Shown: positions 8,425-17,782, counted from the first letter of the stretch. The stretch: DNA of 64,000 nucleotides from JAMXLO01 sp963832895 (GCA_963832895.1 CAWHVQ010000004.1:62001-126000), one strand, 5' to 3'. Notes: generated by a model not told the origin, from the sequence alone. Translations and numbers: made by a program.

Positions 8425-9570
8425 TCAGCGCACGATGGCTGCCAACAACGCGTCCAACCGCAGCCGACCCGCCGTCGTGGCCGCAATTCTCTCTCCGCGC
8501 CATGCCAGATAACCCTCGTCCAAGGCCATTCGCAGCATTTCCGCATCGAGCGCGGCATCCAGCTCCATGCCGGTCCGTGCCAGGAACCGCGCCGGCGCGA
8601 TCCCCTCGGTCAGGCGCAGGCCCATCAGCAGCATCTCGCGCGCACGCTCGGTCGGCGCCAGCGTGACCTCCTCCACCGTGCCGTGGCCGTCGCGCTCAAC
8701 TCTTTCAGCCCATGGCTCGGGCGCTCGGTGGCGGCGCGTGGCAGTGAGATGCGCGAGCGTCAGCCTGCCATGCGCCCCCGGCCCGACGCCGGCATAGTCG
8801 CCGTATCGCCAGTAGGCGAGGTTATGCCGGCTTTCGCCGCCTGGCACCGCATAGTTCGATACCTCATAGGGGAGCAGGCCGAAGCGCCCGGCTTCCTCTG
8901 CGGTCGCCTGGTAAAGGGCGGCTGCGGTATCGTCATCCGGCAGCACGACCTCGCCGCGGCGATGCATGGCCTCGAACTTCGTGCCTGGCTCAATGGTCAG
9001 TTGGTAGAGCGACAGGTGATCCGCCGCCAGCGCGAGCGCCTGGCGCAGTTCGGCGCGCCAGGCTTCGAGCGTCTGGCCTGGACGCGCATAAATCAGGTCG
9101 AACGAAATGCGTGGGAAGACCGCCCGCGCCGTTTCCAAAGCCGCGATCGCCTGCACGGCCGAGTGCTGTCGACCGAGCATTTGCAGCGCCGCCGGATCGA
9201 GGCTCTGGACGCCAATCGAGACGCGGTTAACTCCGGCATCGCGAAACGCCATGAACCGGCCGGCTTCGACGCTGGTCGGGTTGGCCTCCAGGGTGATCTC
9301 GATATCGTCGGCCGACTGGAAGAGGCGCCGCGCGTCGTCGATCAGCATGGCGACCGTGTCCGGCTCCATCAGGCTGGGCGTGCCGCCGCCGAAGAAGATC
9401 GAGGTCAGCCTGCGGCGGCCGAGGCGCTCGGCCTCCCAGGACAGCTCGCGGCGCAGCGCGGCGCGGAAGCGGGCTTGCGGGATGCGCTCGCGCACGTGCG
9501 AGTTGAAGTCGCAGTACGGGCACTTGGCCAGGCAGAACGGCCAGTGGATATAGAGCGCCAGAGGTTCCAT
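8425..9570 (-). CDS. hemW: Radical SAM heme chaperone HemW
   Basis: A 381-aa radical SAM protein. The N-terminal CLAKCPYCDFNSH carries the CxxxCxxC cluster motif, followed by FFGGGTPSLM and the HemW-specific C-terminal domain. HemW binds heme and delivers it to respiratory enzymes; older annotation calls it oxygen-independent coproporphyrinogen III oxidase. The start at 9570 places the radical SAM domain at the usual position; a longer in-frame start would run into the divergent YbaK-type gene. In many alphaproteobacteria hemW follows rph and rdgB directly. Here those genes lie on the same strand, but about 3.9 kb away. Confidence 0.9.
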   Translation of the reverse strand: MEPLALYIHWPFCLAKCPYCDFNSHVRERIPQARFRAALRRELSWEAERLGRRRLTSIFFGGGTPSLMEPDTVAMLIDDARRLFQSADDIEITLEANPTSVEAGRFMAFRDAGVNRVSIGVQSLDPAALQMLGRQHSAVQAIAALETARAVFPRISFDLIYARPGQTLEAWRAELRQALALAADHLSLYQLTIEPGTKFEAMHRRGEVVLPDDDTAAALYQATAEEAGRFGLLPYEVSNYAVPGGESRHNLAYWRYGDYAGVGPGAHGRLTLAHLTATRRHRAPEPWAERVERDGHGTVEEVTLAPTERAREMLLMGLRLTEGIAPARFLARTGMELDAALDAEMLRMALDEGYLAWRGERIAATTAGRLRLDALLAAIVR

Positions 9571-9586
9571 TGCGGGGAGATATAGG

Positions 9587-10063
9587 ATGTCCGCCAGCGA
9601 AACAGGCGGCTCGGTCGAGCGCGTGCGATCGGCGCTGCTGGCCGCAGGCCATTCCGACACCATCACTCAGTTCCCGGCGGGGACGCGGACCGCGGCGGAT
9701 GCCGCGACGGCGGTGGGCTGCACCGTGGCGCAGATCGCCAAGTCGATCGTGTTCCGCTGCGGGATGCGGGCGGCGGTGGTGATCACCTCGGGTGCCAACA
9801 GGGTCGATCAGGCGAAGGAGGCGGCTCTGGGCGTCAAGCTGGGACGCGCGGACGCGGATTGGGTGCGCCAGGCGACGGGCTTCGCAATCGGCGGCGTGGC
9901 ACCGGTCGGTCACCTGGCGCCGCCGATGGTGCTGCTGGACGAGGATCTGATGGCGCTCGATCCGGTGTGGGCGGCGGCGGGGTCGCCGAGCCATGTGTTC
10001 CAGACCACGGCAGAGGAACTCGTGCGGATCACCGGGGCGAAGGTGGCGGAGGTGCGGACGTGA
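9587..10063 (+). CDS. YbaK/ProX-type aminoacyl-tRNA deacylase
   Basis: A 158-aa single-domain protein of the YbaK/aa-tRNA deacylase fold, which hydrolyses mischarged tRNAs such as Ala- or Cys-tRNA(Pro). Visible features are the QFPAGTRTAADAATAVGC opening, AQIAKSIVFR with the conserved lysine, and the GGVAPVGH loop. The exact substrate cannot be assigned. The ATG at 9587 is preceded by GGGGAG with 7 nt spacing. Only 16 bp separate its start from the divergent hemW start, so any promoters must overlap coding sequence. Confidence 0.85.
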   Translation: MSASETGGSVERVRSALLAAGHSDTITQFPAGTRTAADAATAVGCTVAQIAKSIVFRCGMRAAVVITSGANRVDQAKEAALGVKLGRADADWVRQATGFAIGGVAPVGHLAPPMVLLDEDLMALDPVWAAAGSPSHVFQTTAEELVRITGAKVAEVRT

Positions 10064-10101
10064 GTCGGATCACGCTGCCATCTGCGTGCATCCGCGTGAA
10101 A

Positions 10102-10801
10102 TTATGTTCGCGAGGGCGGCCCGGTGGCGAGCGGTGGCGGTCGCGGCGGCGCCGGCGGCCACGTGGGATCAGCCTGGTCGTCTGATCCGTGAGCAGTCAG
10201 CCACCTGTTCGGCCCGTTGAGGAAACCGGCGAGGCTGCCGCCGTAGGCGATGATGGCGTGGCAAAGTTCGTCCCAGAACGCCCGGTCGCAGTCGCCGGGT
10301 CTGATGCCGAGGTCGCGGCAGATATCGACGATGACAGCGCCGACCGGGCGGCGACGCACCTCGGCGGCGATAGCTTCCTCGGTGGGCAGGCGCGCCAGAC
10401 GTCGGTCCTCGGCGGCGTCGGCCGGCAAGGAGTTCGGGTGGCGCGACCTGCCGTGGGGGGCGTGGCCGGTAGAGTGCGGTTGGGCGGAGAGAGGTTGGTG
10501 TCAGGTCCCGGCCGCGTGCGGCGCGCCGGCAAAGCCCGGCTTCCAGGGCCGCGGCGCGGAGCAGGCCAGAGGTGATGCGGGCGAGGATGACCGCGAGATC
10601 GGCGGTGGCGAAGGGTCTGGCGAGAAAGGCACAGCCTGGGGCGCCGACACGCTGCTGAATCGCGGTGGCGAGTTGCTTGCCGTAATCGATCAGTTTGCGC
10701 AGGACGCTGAGGACGCGACCGATGCGGGCAGGCATGCTCGCGTTGGCCCCGGACGGATCGGGGGCCATGGTTGGGACGGGAGCCTGGGCCGCGGCGGACA
10801 T
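10102..10801 (-). pseudogene. Frameshifted hypothetical protein, Acetobacteraceae-type paralogue family
   Basis: Two minus-strand frames together look like one protein. The first reads MSAAAQAPVPTMAP, then RVLSVLRKLIDYGKQLATA, then LAVILARITSGLLRAAALE. The second picks up at about 10430 with EDRRLARLPTEEAIAAEVRR and VDICRDLGIRPGDCDRAFWD, and ends at 10102. Both halves resemble, from memory, one multicopy hypothetical family in Acetobacteraceae (helical N-terminus, variable linker, conserved 'DRAFWDE' end). The frames differ by +1 and join in the low-complexity linker, so the exact lesion cannot be placed. The start may be 10801 or 10735. Function unknown. It may be a true pseudogene or a sequencing frameshift. 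Confidence 0.5.
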
Positions 10802-11000
10802 GAACAAAAGTAGAACACAAGGGGCGGCTGATAGGCAAGAAAGATCTGGCGGCCGAGGGGGCGCGTCTGGTGACCATGGCCAAGCCTGCGGACGCTGCAT
10901 GATAAAGGACGTTATCAGGCGCAAAAACCCAGGTATCAGGTCAGGGATAAACCGGACCGAATTGGGCACACGGTGAAGCAGCTAAAGGGGCGGGAGCGGA

Positions 11001-11834
11001 TCACATGCTGACACGCCTGCCGATCTCGGCTCGAAACGCAGCGTAGGTCTGCCAGTCGTTTCCCATCCCCATCCCGCCATCGATGACGATGTCGTGTCCG
11101 GTGATGAAGCTCGATAGGTCGCTGGCCAGAAACATTGCGGCGTTCGCTATGTCGTCGGGGATGCCGGCGCGGGGGATCGGTTGGATCGTCGCGAAGAATG
11201 CGCTCAGCGGGCCCGCGGTTTTGGCCGCGTCAGTCTCTGATGCGCCGCCGCTCTTCGCGAAAAGTCCGGTTACTATCCCGCCTGGGCTGATGCTGTTGAC
11301 GCGGATGTGGTAAGGTCCAAGCTCATTCGCGATCCATCTCGTGGCATGAAGCAGTGCCGCTTTGGCCGCAGAATAGGGCAGAGGGGAGTAACCGACCCGA
11401 AGCCCAGCCAGACTGGCCGTATTGATGATGCTGCCGGAGCGTTGAACCTGCATAACGCGTGCAGCATGTTTCATGCCGAGCACCGCAGTCCGCAGGTTGA
11501 TAGCGATGTGCCTGTCAAAGGACTCGATATCCAGATCGGCGATACCGCCCGTTCGCGGTCCGCCACCGCCGGCGTTGTTGAACATGCAATCAAGCCGGCC
11601 AAACCGCTCGACCGCGTGTTCAATCAGGGTCTGAACTTGCGACTCATCAAGCATATCAGTCCGGCGGAAGCTGACGGTCTGGCCAAGCCGCGCCGCGATC
11701 GCCTCGCCTTCCGCCTCGCGGCGTCCTGCCACGACGACCTTGGCGCCTTGCTCGGCAAACAGCTCCACTGTGCGTGCACCGATGCCACTCGTACCACCCG
11801 TTATGATGGCAACCTTGCCGTCGAGCATTCCCAT
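11001..11834 (-). CDS. SDR-family NAD(P)-dependent oxidoreductase
   Basis: A 277-aa classical short-chain dehydrogenase. The cofactor motif TGGTSGIG lies near the N-terminus, then the NNAG motif, the catalytic Ser block (SIINTASLAGL), and YSAAK carrying the catalytic Tyr and Lys. The C-terminal GHDIVIDGGMGMG is the usual SDR closing strand. GRR at the end of the second strand suggests NADP(H). A GGGGGA 7 nt upstream of the ATG at 11834 supports the start. It stands alone, so its substrate is unknown. It belongs to the accessory segment between hemW and rdgB. Confidence 0.85.
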   Translation of the reverse strand: MGMLDGKVAIITGGTSGIGARTVELFAEQGAKVVVAGRREAEGEAIAARLGQTVSFRRTDMLDESQVQTLIEHAVERFGRLDCMFNNAGGGGPRTGGIADLDIESFDRHIAINLRTAVLGMKHAARVMQVQRSGSIINTASLAGLRVGYSPLPYSAAKAALLHATRWIANELGPYHIRVNSISPGGIVTGLFAKSGGASETDAAKTAGPLSAFFATIQPIPRAGIPDDIANAAMFLASDLSSFITGHDIVIDGGMGMGNDWQTYAAFRAEIGRRVSM

Positions 11835-12295
11835 CTGTGTGTCCCCCGATGATCCTCACATGAGCTTTCTCGGCGATGCCAGCGACGCGAAACATGTGAT
11901 GCCGATCGTCGCGTGAGCAGCCTGGCGGCTGCGTCGGGCGGCGGATCATGCGCCAGACTTGCATATGAAGCACGGGGCGAGGCTGACCGGTATTGACCAT
12001 CGACACCCGATTACAGAAAGGGGCGTTACCCAAATGGCGGAGACGCCTTCGGCTCCGCGCGCTCTTGCGCGTAACGCCCCGCCCGAAGTGAGACGCCACA
12101 AGTGCTGGATTGGCGGTGGCGTTTTTGCACCGGACTTAGGCAAACGCAGTCGGATCGATGGGCCAGGGGGCCACGCCAGACGAAACTTTCATCCCTTCAT
12201 CAGCGGACGGGTGCCCAGGTGGACAAGCACCAATCGTGTCCTTAACAAGGGCCGATGAAACGACCTCAAGTGTTGGGAGAGCACGGGAGGATCAA
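11835..12295. other. Intergenic region without a supportable gene
   Basis: This 461-bp stretch separates the divergent SDR and beta-propeller genes. Short open frames exist (about 99 codons forward from 11959), but they start mid-region and show no recognisable composition or motif. The only signal I can defend is the GGGAGG ribosome binding site at 12285-12290 for the downstream gene. It may hold remnants of mobile DNA, but I could not identify any. Confidence 0.5.
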
Positions 12296-13264
12296 ATGAC
12301 CTTGCGCCAAGCTCGCAACGTCACCGTGGTCGCTGTGGCGATGCTCGCATCCTTACTTCCCTTCACTGTTGCCGAGGAGGCCACTCCTGCTGTTCGCGTA
12401 GAAGCCGATCTCGCGCGGTCCTGCTACGCCGCACACGCAGGTTTCGGCTCTTGGTGGATGTTGGATGGCAATGAGTTCTATCGCGTCGACCTTCGCGACA
12501 ACTCAGTGAGACGCGTTCCGGTCAATGGCCTGCAATCTTGGCACGGTGCAGTAACGGTCGGGAACGGCGCCGTCTGGATTGGTGATACCCACACCACGGT
12601 CTATAAGATCGATCCCCAGAAGGAGCAGGTTGTCCAGGAAGTCCGCGTGGAACTGGACCAGCCCTCCACCGCCTACTGGAGTTTGGCAGCAGCTGAAGGT
12701 GCGGTCTGGGTGCTCGTCGGCAACGAGAAACTTGGGCGATACTCCGCGACGAGTGGGGCTGAGGAAGCGGTGATCCGTCTCCCGTCCAACAGCTCACGGG
12801 TCCTCGTCGCCTTTGGTTCCGTGTGGGTGACAGGAACGGGAAACGACGAATTATACCGCATTGATCCGACAACCAATCAGATTGTGGCGACTATTGAACT
12901 GCGGGCGCGACCAACTCTCCTCGCGGCAGGGGATGGGGCGATCTGGGTCTTTAATGAGCGCGACGGCACTATTCAGCGGATCGACGGCAAGAGCGGCAAG
13001 CAACTCGCCACTATCGAGACAGAGGCTGTCGGGCAGGCCCAAATGACCTTCGGTGGGGGCTTTGTCTGGGTCGTCACAGTTACTGGGACTCTTATACAGG
13101 TTGATCCGCACACCAATTCGGTTCGGCACAAATTGAAAGCCCCGACCGAAGACCCGGTCAACACTTACTTTTTTGGTATTGCGTACGAGGACAGCTCGCT
13201 TTGGATGTGCGGAATTGCACTGAAGGCCGCTCACTTAGCATACCGAATCGCGCCTCCGATGTGA
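12296..13264 (+). CDS. Secreted beta-propeller protein (YncE/Vgb-like repeats)
   Basis: A 322-aa protein with a signal peptide (TVVAVAMLASLLPFTVAEE) and repeated blades ending in phrases such as GSVWVTGTGNDELYRIDPTT, GAIWVFNERDGTIQRIDG and GFVWVVTVTGTLIQVDPHT. These are the lactonase/YncE-type propeller repeats. It is exported, probably to the periplasm; no catalytic residues can be assigned. The ATG at 12296 has GGGAGG with 5 nt spacing; a longer in-frame start would remove the signal peptide from the N-terminus. Codon third positions are visibly richer in A/T than in flanking genes, suggesting recent acquisition. It belongs to the segment between rdgB and hemW. Confidence 0.75.
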   Translation: MTLRQARNVTVVAVAMLASLLPFTVAEEATPAVRVEADLARSCYAAHAGFGSWWMLDGNEFYRVDLRDNSVRRVPVNGLQSWHGAVTVGNGAVWIGDTHTTVYKIDPQKEQVVQEVRVELDQPSTAYWSLAAAEGAVWVLVGNEKLGRYSATSGAEEAVIRLPSNSSRVLVAFGSVWVTGTGNDELYRIDPTTNQIVATIELRARPTLLAAGDGAIWVFNERDGTIQRIDGKSGKQLATIETEAVGQAQMTFGGGFVWVVTVTGTLIQVDPHTNSVRHKLKAPTEDPVNTYFFGIAYEDSSLWMCGIALKAAHLAYRIAPPM

Positions 13265-13467
13265 TGGTTGGCGGAATTCCCACTCTGCGAGTCACAGGAA
13301 CTAGGCTACTTGCCGAAGCCTGACCCGCGTGTCCCTGAGAGGCAAGTCTTTCCGCGACGGGACCGTCCATCGGTTATCATTGCCATATATCGCGGTGACG
13401 ATCTGAGTATTGGATTTCTAAATTGGCCCGACGCATTCACTACCATTGTCTCATAACGCCCACTATG

Positions 13468-14085
13468 TCATGTGCCACTCCCGCTTTTTCGCAGGCACAC
13501 CCTCATGAACTGCGCGAATGCTCGCGCCCGGTGGCTGACCGTGTGCTTCTCCGCCGGCTGCAACTCCCCGAATGTGCGCGTCTCGCCGGTCGGCAGGAAC
13601 ATCGGATCGTAACCAAAACCCTTGTCGCCACGGGGTGGCCAGATCGCGGTGCCGTCGACACGGCCGACGAATGTCTCGGTATGGTCGTCAGGCCAGGCGA
13701 GACAAAGCGCGGCAATGAACCAGGCGCGCCGGTCGGTCGCGGCAGCCATCTCGCGATGCACCCGGGCCATCGCGGCGGTGAAATCTTTGCCGGGGCCGGC
13801 CCAACGCGCCGAATACACTCCGGGCGCGCCGTTCAGCGCGGCGACGCAGAAGCCGGAATCGTCGGCCAGTGCCGGCAGACCAGTGGCCCGCGCAGCCGCC
13901 AGCGCTTTGATGCGCGCGTTGCCGACAAAGTCGGGTGCGTCCTCCGGCGGCTCCGGCAGTCCGAGCACGCCGGCGGAAATGACCGTGACCGCGAGCGGGC
14001 GCAACAGATCGGCGAGTTCGGCGAGCTTGCCGGGATTGTGGCTCGCCAGGACCAGCCGCGTGCCACCCGCCAGCCTGCGTGCCAT
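13468..14085 (-). CDS. rdgB: XTP/dITP diphosphatase (RdgB/HAM1)
   Basis: A 205-aa house-cleaning enzyme that hydrolyses dITP, XTP and other non-canonical purine triphosphates, keeping them out of DNA and RNA. The substrate-binding SHNPGK lies at residues 15-20, and the catalytic ADDSGFCV block and GVYSARWAG follow. The ATG overlaps the stop of rph (TGATG), so the two are translationally coupled. The order rph-rdgB is conserved in alphaproteobacteria; the usual next gene, hemW, is displaced by about 3.9 kb. Confidence 0.93.
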   Translation of the reverse strand: MARRLAGGTRLVLASHNPGKLAELADLLRPLAVTVISAGVLGLPEPPEDAPDFVGNARIKALAAARATGLPALADDSGFCVAALNGAPGVYSARWAGPGKDFTAAMARVHREMAAATDRRAWFIAALCLAWPDDHTETFVGRVDGTAIWPPRGDKGFGYDPMFLPTGETRTFGELQPAEKHTVSHRARAFAQFMRVCLRKSGSGT

Positions 14086-14804
14086 CAGGCCGCGCCGACC
14101 GCCTCACGCTGCGCCTCGAACAGCGCCGCGACACCCTGGCGCGCGAGGCCGAGCATGCCGAGGAACTGTGCCTCGGAGAACGCGTTGCGCTCCGCGGTGC
14201 CCTGGATCTCCACGATGCCGCCCGCGTCGGTCAGCACGAAGTTGGCGTCTGCATCGGCGGAAAAGTCTTCGGCGTAGTCGAGATCGAGCACGGGCTCGCC
14301 GCCGCTGATACCGCACGACACGGCGGCGACCTGGCCGATCAACGGCAGCGTCTTGATGACGTTCATCCGCAGCATGTGCCGGAACGCCAGGCTGAGGGCC
14401 ACCCAGGCGCCGGTGATCGCCGCGCAGCGCGTGCCGCCGTCGGCGTTCAGCACGTCGCAGTCGAGCGTGACGGTGACCTCGCCCATCTGCGCGCGATCGA
14501 CCACCGCGCGCAGCGAGCGGCCGATCAGGCGCTGGATCTCCTGGGTGCGGCCCGATTGTTTGCCGCGCGCTGCCTCGCGTTCACCGCGGGTATGCGTCGC
14601 GCGCGGCAGCATGCCGTATTCCGCGGTCACCCAGCCCTGGCCGGAGTTGCGCATGAACGGCGGAACACGGCCTTCCACGCTTGCGGCACACAGCACCTCG
14701 GTGTTGCCCATGCGGATCAGGCACGAACCTTCGGCATGGCGCGAGAAGCCGGGTGTCAGCGAGATCGGGCGTAGAACGTCGGCGGCGCGGCCGGATGGGC
14801 GCAT
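14085..14804 (-). CDS. rph: Ribonuclease PH
   Basis: A 239-aa phosphorolytic 3'-5' exoribonuclease that trims tRNA precursors. The PH-domain features are RPISLTPGFSRHAEGS at the N-terminus, GWVTAEYGMLPRATHTRGERE with the phosphate-binding Arg/Thr residues, and QEIQRLIGRSLRAVVD. The C-terminal region has the DCDVLNADGG block that holds catalytic Asp residues. It has full family length. It is the first gene of the rph-rdgB pair. The roughly 190 bp upstream (14805-14995) separates it from a divergent secreted-protein gene and presumably contains both promoters; I could not pick them out. Confidence 0.95.
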   Translation of the reverse strand: MRPSGRAADVLRPISLTPGFSRHAEGSCLIRMGNTEVLCAASVEGRVPPFMRNSGQGWVTAEYGMLPRATHTRGEREAARGKQSGRTQEIQRLIGRSLRAVVDRAQMGEVTVTLDCDVLNADGGTRCAAITGAWVALSLAFRHMLRMNVIKTLPLIGQVAAVSCGISGGEPVLDLDYAEDFSADADANFVLTDAGGIVEIQGTAERNAFSEAQFLGMLGLARQGVAALFEAQREAVGAA

Positions 14805-14995
14805 GGTGACCCTCGATGGTATCAGGATTGCCCATGATAGCGGCGGCTTGTGCCGGGGGCCATTGGCGTTACGAGCGAGGCCACGTGGCCAGGCTACGAG
14901 GTCTCTGCCGGGTTGGCGCGCATCACGCGCCCTGTTGCTCTTGCCGTGGCCTTCTCGTCCAGACTAGCCTGTAAGTGCATCTCCGGGGGGGAACA

Positions 14996-15550
14996 ATGCC
15001 GAATTTAGCGCGCTTTATGGGAATTTCTGCGTGCGCATTTCTTGCGCTTTCCACTGCCGCATACGCGCAGGGGCATAAACCCAAAACCGATGCAGAGCAT
15101 ATAGCTAACGCAATGTCCGCAGGTCCCTCGGCGATCTCTCATGACGCAACGATCATGGCTATGGATGGCGACAAGATGCGGACGATCCGGCAGGGAAAGA
15201 ACGAATTCACCTGCGTGTCCGATGACCCGAGCTCTCCCGGCAACGATCCGATGTGTCTGGATAAAAACGCCATGGAGTGGTTGATGGCGTTGAGTGATCA
15301 CAAGGATGCCCCGAAGGGCAAAATGGGCCTCGTCTACATGTTGCAGGGCGGGTCGGACGCCAGCAACTATGACCCATTCGCCACCGCGCCGAAGCCTGGC
15401 GACAAATGGGTGACGACGGGTCCACACGTGATGGTGGTTGGGATGGCCGGGATGCTTGAAGACCTGCCAAAATCACCTGATAACCCCAAAAAGCCTTTCA
15501 TCATGTGGAGCGGCACCTCTTACGAGCATGTTATGATGCCGGTGAAATAG
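14996..15550 (+). CDS. Secreted protein of unknown function
   Basis: A 184-aa protein with a signal peptide (ISACAFLALSTAAYAQG) and a mature part containing short motifs such as RQGKNEFTCVSDDPSSPGND and the repeated GPHVMVVGM/EHVMMPVK. Two cysteines in the mature region could form a disulfide. I recognise no family. The start at 14996 follows a run of G residues (GGGGGG) with 5-6 nt spacing, a strong ribosome binding site. Its base composition is A/T-richer than the neighbouring rph and rdgB genes, which hints at a different origin. It appears monocistronic. Confidence 0.65.
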   Translation: MPNLARFMGISACAFLALSTAAYAQGHKPKTDAEHIANAMSAGPSAISHDATIMAMDGDKMRTIRQGKNEFTCVSDDPSSPGNDPMCLDKNAMEWLMALSDHKDAPKGKMGLVYMLQGGSDASNYDPFATAPKPGDKWVTTGPHVMVVGMAGMLEDLPKSPDNPKKPFIMWSGTSYEHVMMPVK

Positions 15551-15683
15551 AACCGGAACGTCGCATACGAGGTTTAGCCTTGTTCGTGTCAATGCCGGCC
15601 ATGACCTGTTGTCCGGGCTGCACACGCCACGGCAACATTATTGGCCGTCCACGGCACTCCGCCCCATGCAACGAACCACGCGA

Positions 15684-16757
15684 CTAAGGCAACCATGCGG
15701 CCCAGCCGTCGCGCACGGGATGGTCCTCCGGCAGCGGCAGTTCCACCACAGTATTGGTGGCCGAGCCGTAGTAGATGGCAGAGGCGAGTTCGAGCGATCG
15801 GTAGGCGTCGTGCAGGGTTAGCGGCCAGGCGGCGGTACCCTCCAGCGCCGGATGCAACGCCGCGAACAGGCCCGGGTAGCTTTCCTGCTCCCGCGCAAAG
15901 TCGTGCAAGGCCGCTTCGATGTCGGCTTGCGTGCAGGACCCGCGAGGCATGAAGCGCCAGTCACCCTCGGCCGGGCGATAGGGCGGTACGCCGGGGCTCT
16001 CCGCCGTTAGGTTGGCAAAGCAGAAGCGGAACCGGCTCAACTCGTCCGCGGCGCCGAGTGTCACTGATGACGTGACCAGCGCACCCGATTCCATCTCCAG
16101 GCTGATCGCTGCGCAGTCCTCGGTTTCGACCGGGTTGACCATGGTGGCGACTTTGGCGAACACACGACGCACCGGTCCCAGCGTGAAGGTCAGCAGGTCA
16201 TGCGCGTGGATCGCATGGCTGAGCATAGCGCCGCCGAGTTCGGTCGCCTTCCGGCCGCGCCATGGCACGTCGTAGTAGGACGGTTGGCGGTTCCAATGGG
16301 TCTCAATGCTCGCCACCAGCGGCATGCCGGTAATCCCCGCCGCGATCAGCCGGCGCAGCCGTGCCAATCCGTTGCCGTAGCGGTACTGATAGACCGGCAC
16401 CACCGCGCGTCCGACGCTTTCGGCGGCACGCCGGATACGCTCGACATCGCGCAGCGAGCCGACCAGCGGCTTCTCGCACAGCACGTGCTTGCCGGCATGC
16501 AGGGCCTGCTCGATGGCCGTGAGATGCAGGTGAGGCGGCAGGCAGATATCGATCAGGTCGACGTCGTCGCGTGCGAGGACCGAGGCATACGAGGTCTCCA
16601 CAGCGGCGTCGGCTGTCGCGGCGAGCTTCGTCGCTCGCGCGGCGTCCAGGTCGCAGACGACAGCTACCTGATAAAGTGCAGCGTTCTCGCGGTAGGCTTC
16701 GACATGCGCCGCACCGATGCCGGCGCCGATCACCGCGACACGGAACTGCCGGCTCAT
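15684..16757 (-). CDS. Gfo/Idh/MocA-family oxidoreductase (second of pair)
   Basis: A 357-aa NAD(P)-dependent dehydrogenase of the glucose-fructose oxidoreductase family. An N-terminal Rossmann motif VAVIGAGIGAAHVEAY is followed by DICLPPHLH and the signature CEKPLVGS, whose Lys is catalytic. The C-terminal alpha/beta domain is complete. Such enzymes oxidise or reduce sugars, inositols and their acids. The ATG at 16757 overlaps the stop of the upstream family member by 4 bp (ATGA), and a phytanoyl-CoA dioxygenase gene lies before that, so three enzymes form one operon. The substrate is unknown. Confidence 0.88.
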   Translation of the reverse strand: MSRQFRVAVIGAGIGAAHVEAYRENAALYQVAVVCDLDAARATKLAATADAAVETSYASVLARDDVDLIDICLPPHLHLTAIEQALHAGKHVLCEKPLVGSLRDVERIRRAAESVGRAVVPVYQYRYGNGLARLRRLIAAGITGMPLVASIETHWNRQPSYYDVPWRGRKATELGGAMLSHAIHAHDLLTFTLGPVRRVFAKVATMVNPVETEDCAAISLEMESGALVTSSVTLGAADELSRFRFCFANLTAESPGVPPYRPAEGDWRFMPRGSCTQADIEAALHDFAREQESYPGLFAALHPALEGTAAWPLTLHDAYRSLELASAIYYGSATNTVVELPLPEDHPVRDGWAAWLP

Positions 16758-17776
16758 CGCAGATTGCCCAGCCGTGTCGCCATCGCCTCGGCCTGCAACG
16801 CCAATTCCATGACCTTGAAGCAGTGTTCCTGCGGCATCGCGCGCTCGGTGCGATCGAGCACGTCGGCGATCAGGTTTGCGGCGTAGGGCAGGTCAGCGTC
16901 GCGGCAGTCGATGTGGCGCGTCGCCTGCTTATCGACCAGGAACAGATGATCGGCGCCCGGCCGGCCGGCGATGTCGATGTATTTGCGCAGCTCGATATAG
17001 CCGTCGGTGCCGAGGATGGTCAGCCGGCCGTCGCCCCAGCTCGCCAGACCGTCTGGCGTGTACCAATCGACGCGGATGTATCCCTGGGCGCGGTCGCTGC
17101 GCAGCAGCATCTCGCCGAAATCCTCCAGCTCCGGATCGGACGGGTTGGCGAAGTTGGCGACCGTCGAAGTAACGATCTCGGCGTCCGCCGAGCCGGTGAA
17201 GGTGAGGAACTGCTCGACCTGGTGACTCGCGATATCGCAGAGCACGCCGCCGTACTTGTCGCGTTGGAAGAACCAGTCGGGCCGCAGGTGCCGGTTCAGC
17301 CGATGCGGTCCGAGGCCCACGGTCTGTACCACGCGGCCGATCGCGCCGGCATTCACCAGCTCGACCGCGCGCGTGACCGCGGGGACCTCGAACCGCTCGG
17401 AGTAGTTCACCGACCAGATGCGGCCGGTCTCGGCAACTGTGCGACGCAGCTCCGAAAGCTGTTGCGCGGTGGTGCAGCCTGGCTTGTCGGACATCACGTC
17501 CTTGCCGTGCCGCATCGCCTCGATGGCAGTGGCGGCGCGGTCGCAGTTGACCGCGGCAGTGAGGATCAGCTTCACCGCCGGGTCTTCCAGCAGGCGGCGC
17601 TTGTCGGTGACGCGCGGAATGTGCGGATAGCGCTCGATGAAACCGGCAAGCGGCTGCGGCTCGCCGTCGGTCCAGTAGCCAGCGCATGTGCAGCCGTGCT
17701 CAAGCAGACGGCCGGCCATTTCATAGATATGGCGATGGTCCAGTCCTATTGTGGCGAACCTGATTGAGCGAGTCAT
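16754..17776 (-). CDS. Gfo/Idh/MocA-family oxidoreductase (first of pair)
   Basis: A 340-aa relative of the preceding enzyme. Its Rossmann start (FATIGLDHRHIYEM) lacks the classical GxGxxG glycine spacing, and its catalytic block is SDKPGCTT rather than EKP. This divergent subgroup may use a different cofactor mode or act on a different compound. It lies 6 bp after the phytanoyl-CoA dioxygenase gene and overlaps the second oxidoreductase by 4 bp, indicating a tightly coupled operon. Two non-identical Gfo/Idh enzymes side by side often perform paired oxidation and reduction of a sugar-like substrate; that is inference here. Confidence 0.85.
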   Translation of the reverse strand: MTRSIRFATIGLDHRHIYEMAGRLLEHGCTCAGYWTDGEPQPLAGFIERYPHIPRVTDKRRLLEDPAVKLILTAAVNCDRAATAIEAMRHGKDVMSDKPGCTTAQQLSELRRTVAETGRIWSVNYSERFEVPAVTRAVELVNAGAIGRVVQTVGLGPHRLNRHLRPDWFFQRDKYGGVLCDIASHQVEQFLTFTGSADAEIVTSTVANFANPSDPELEDFGEMLLRSDRAQGYIRVDWYTPDGLASWGDGRLTILGTDGYIELRKYIDIAGRPGADHLFLVDKQATRHIDCRDADLPYAANLIADVLDRTERAMPQEHCFKVMELALQAEAMATRLGNLR

Positions 17777-17782
17777 GCTGCG

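Noticed and set aside
11959..12258. A 99-codon frame upstream of the beta-propeller gene
   Set aside because: No ribosome binding site or motif; composition does not look coding.
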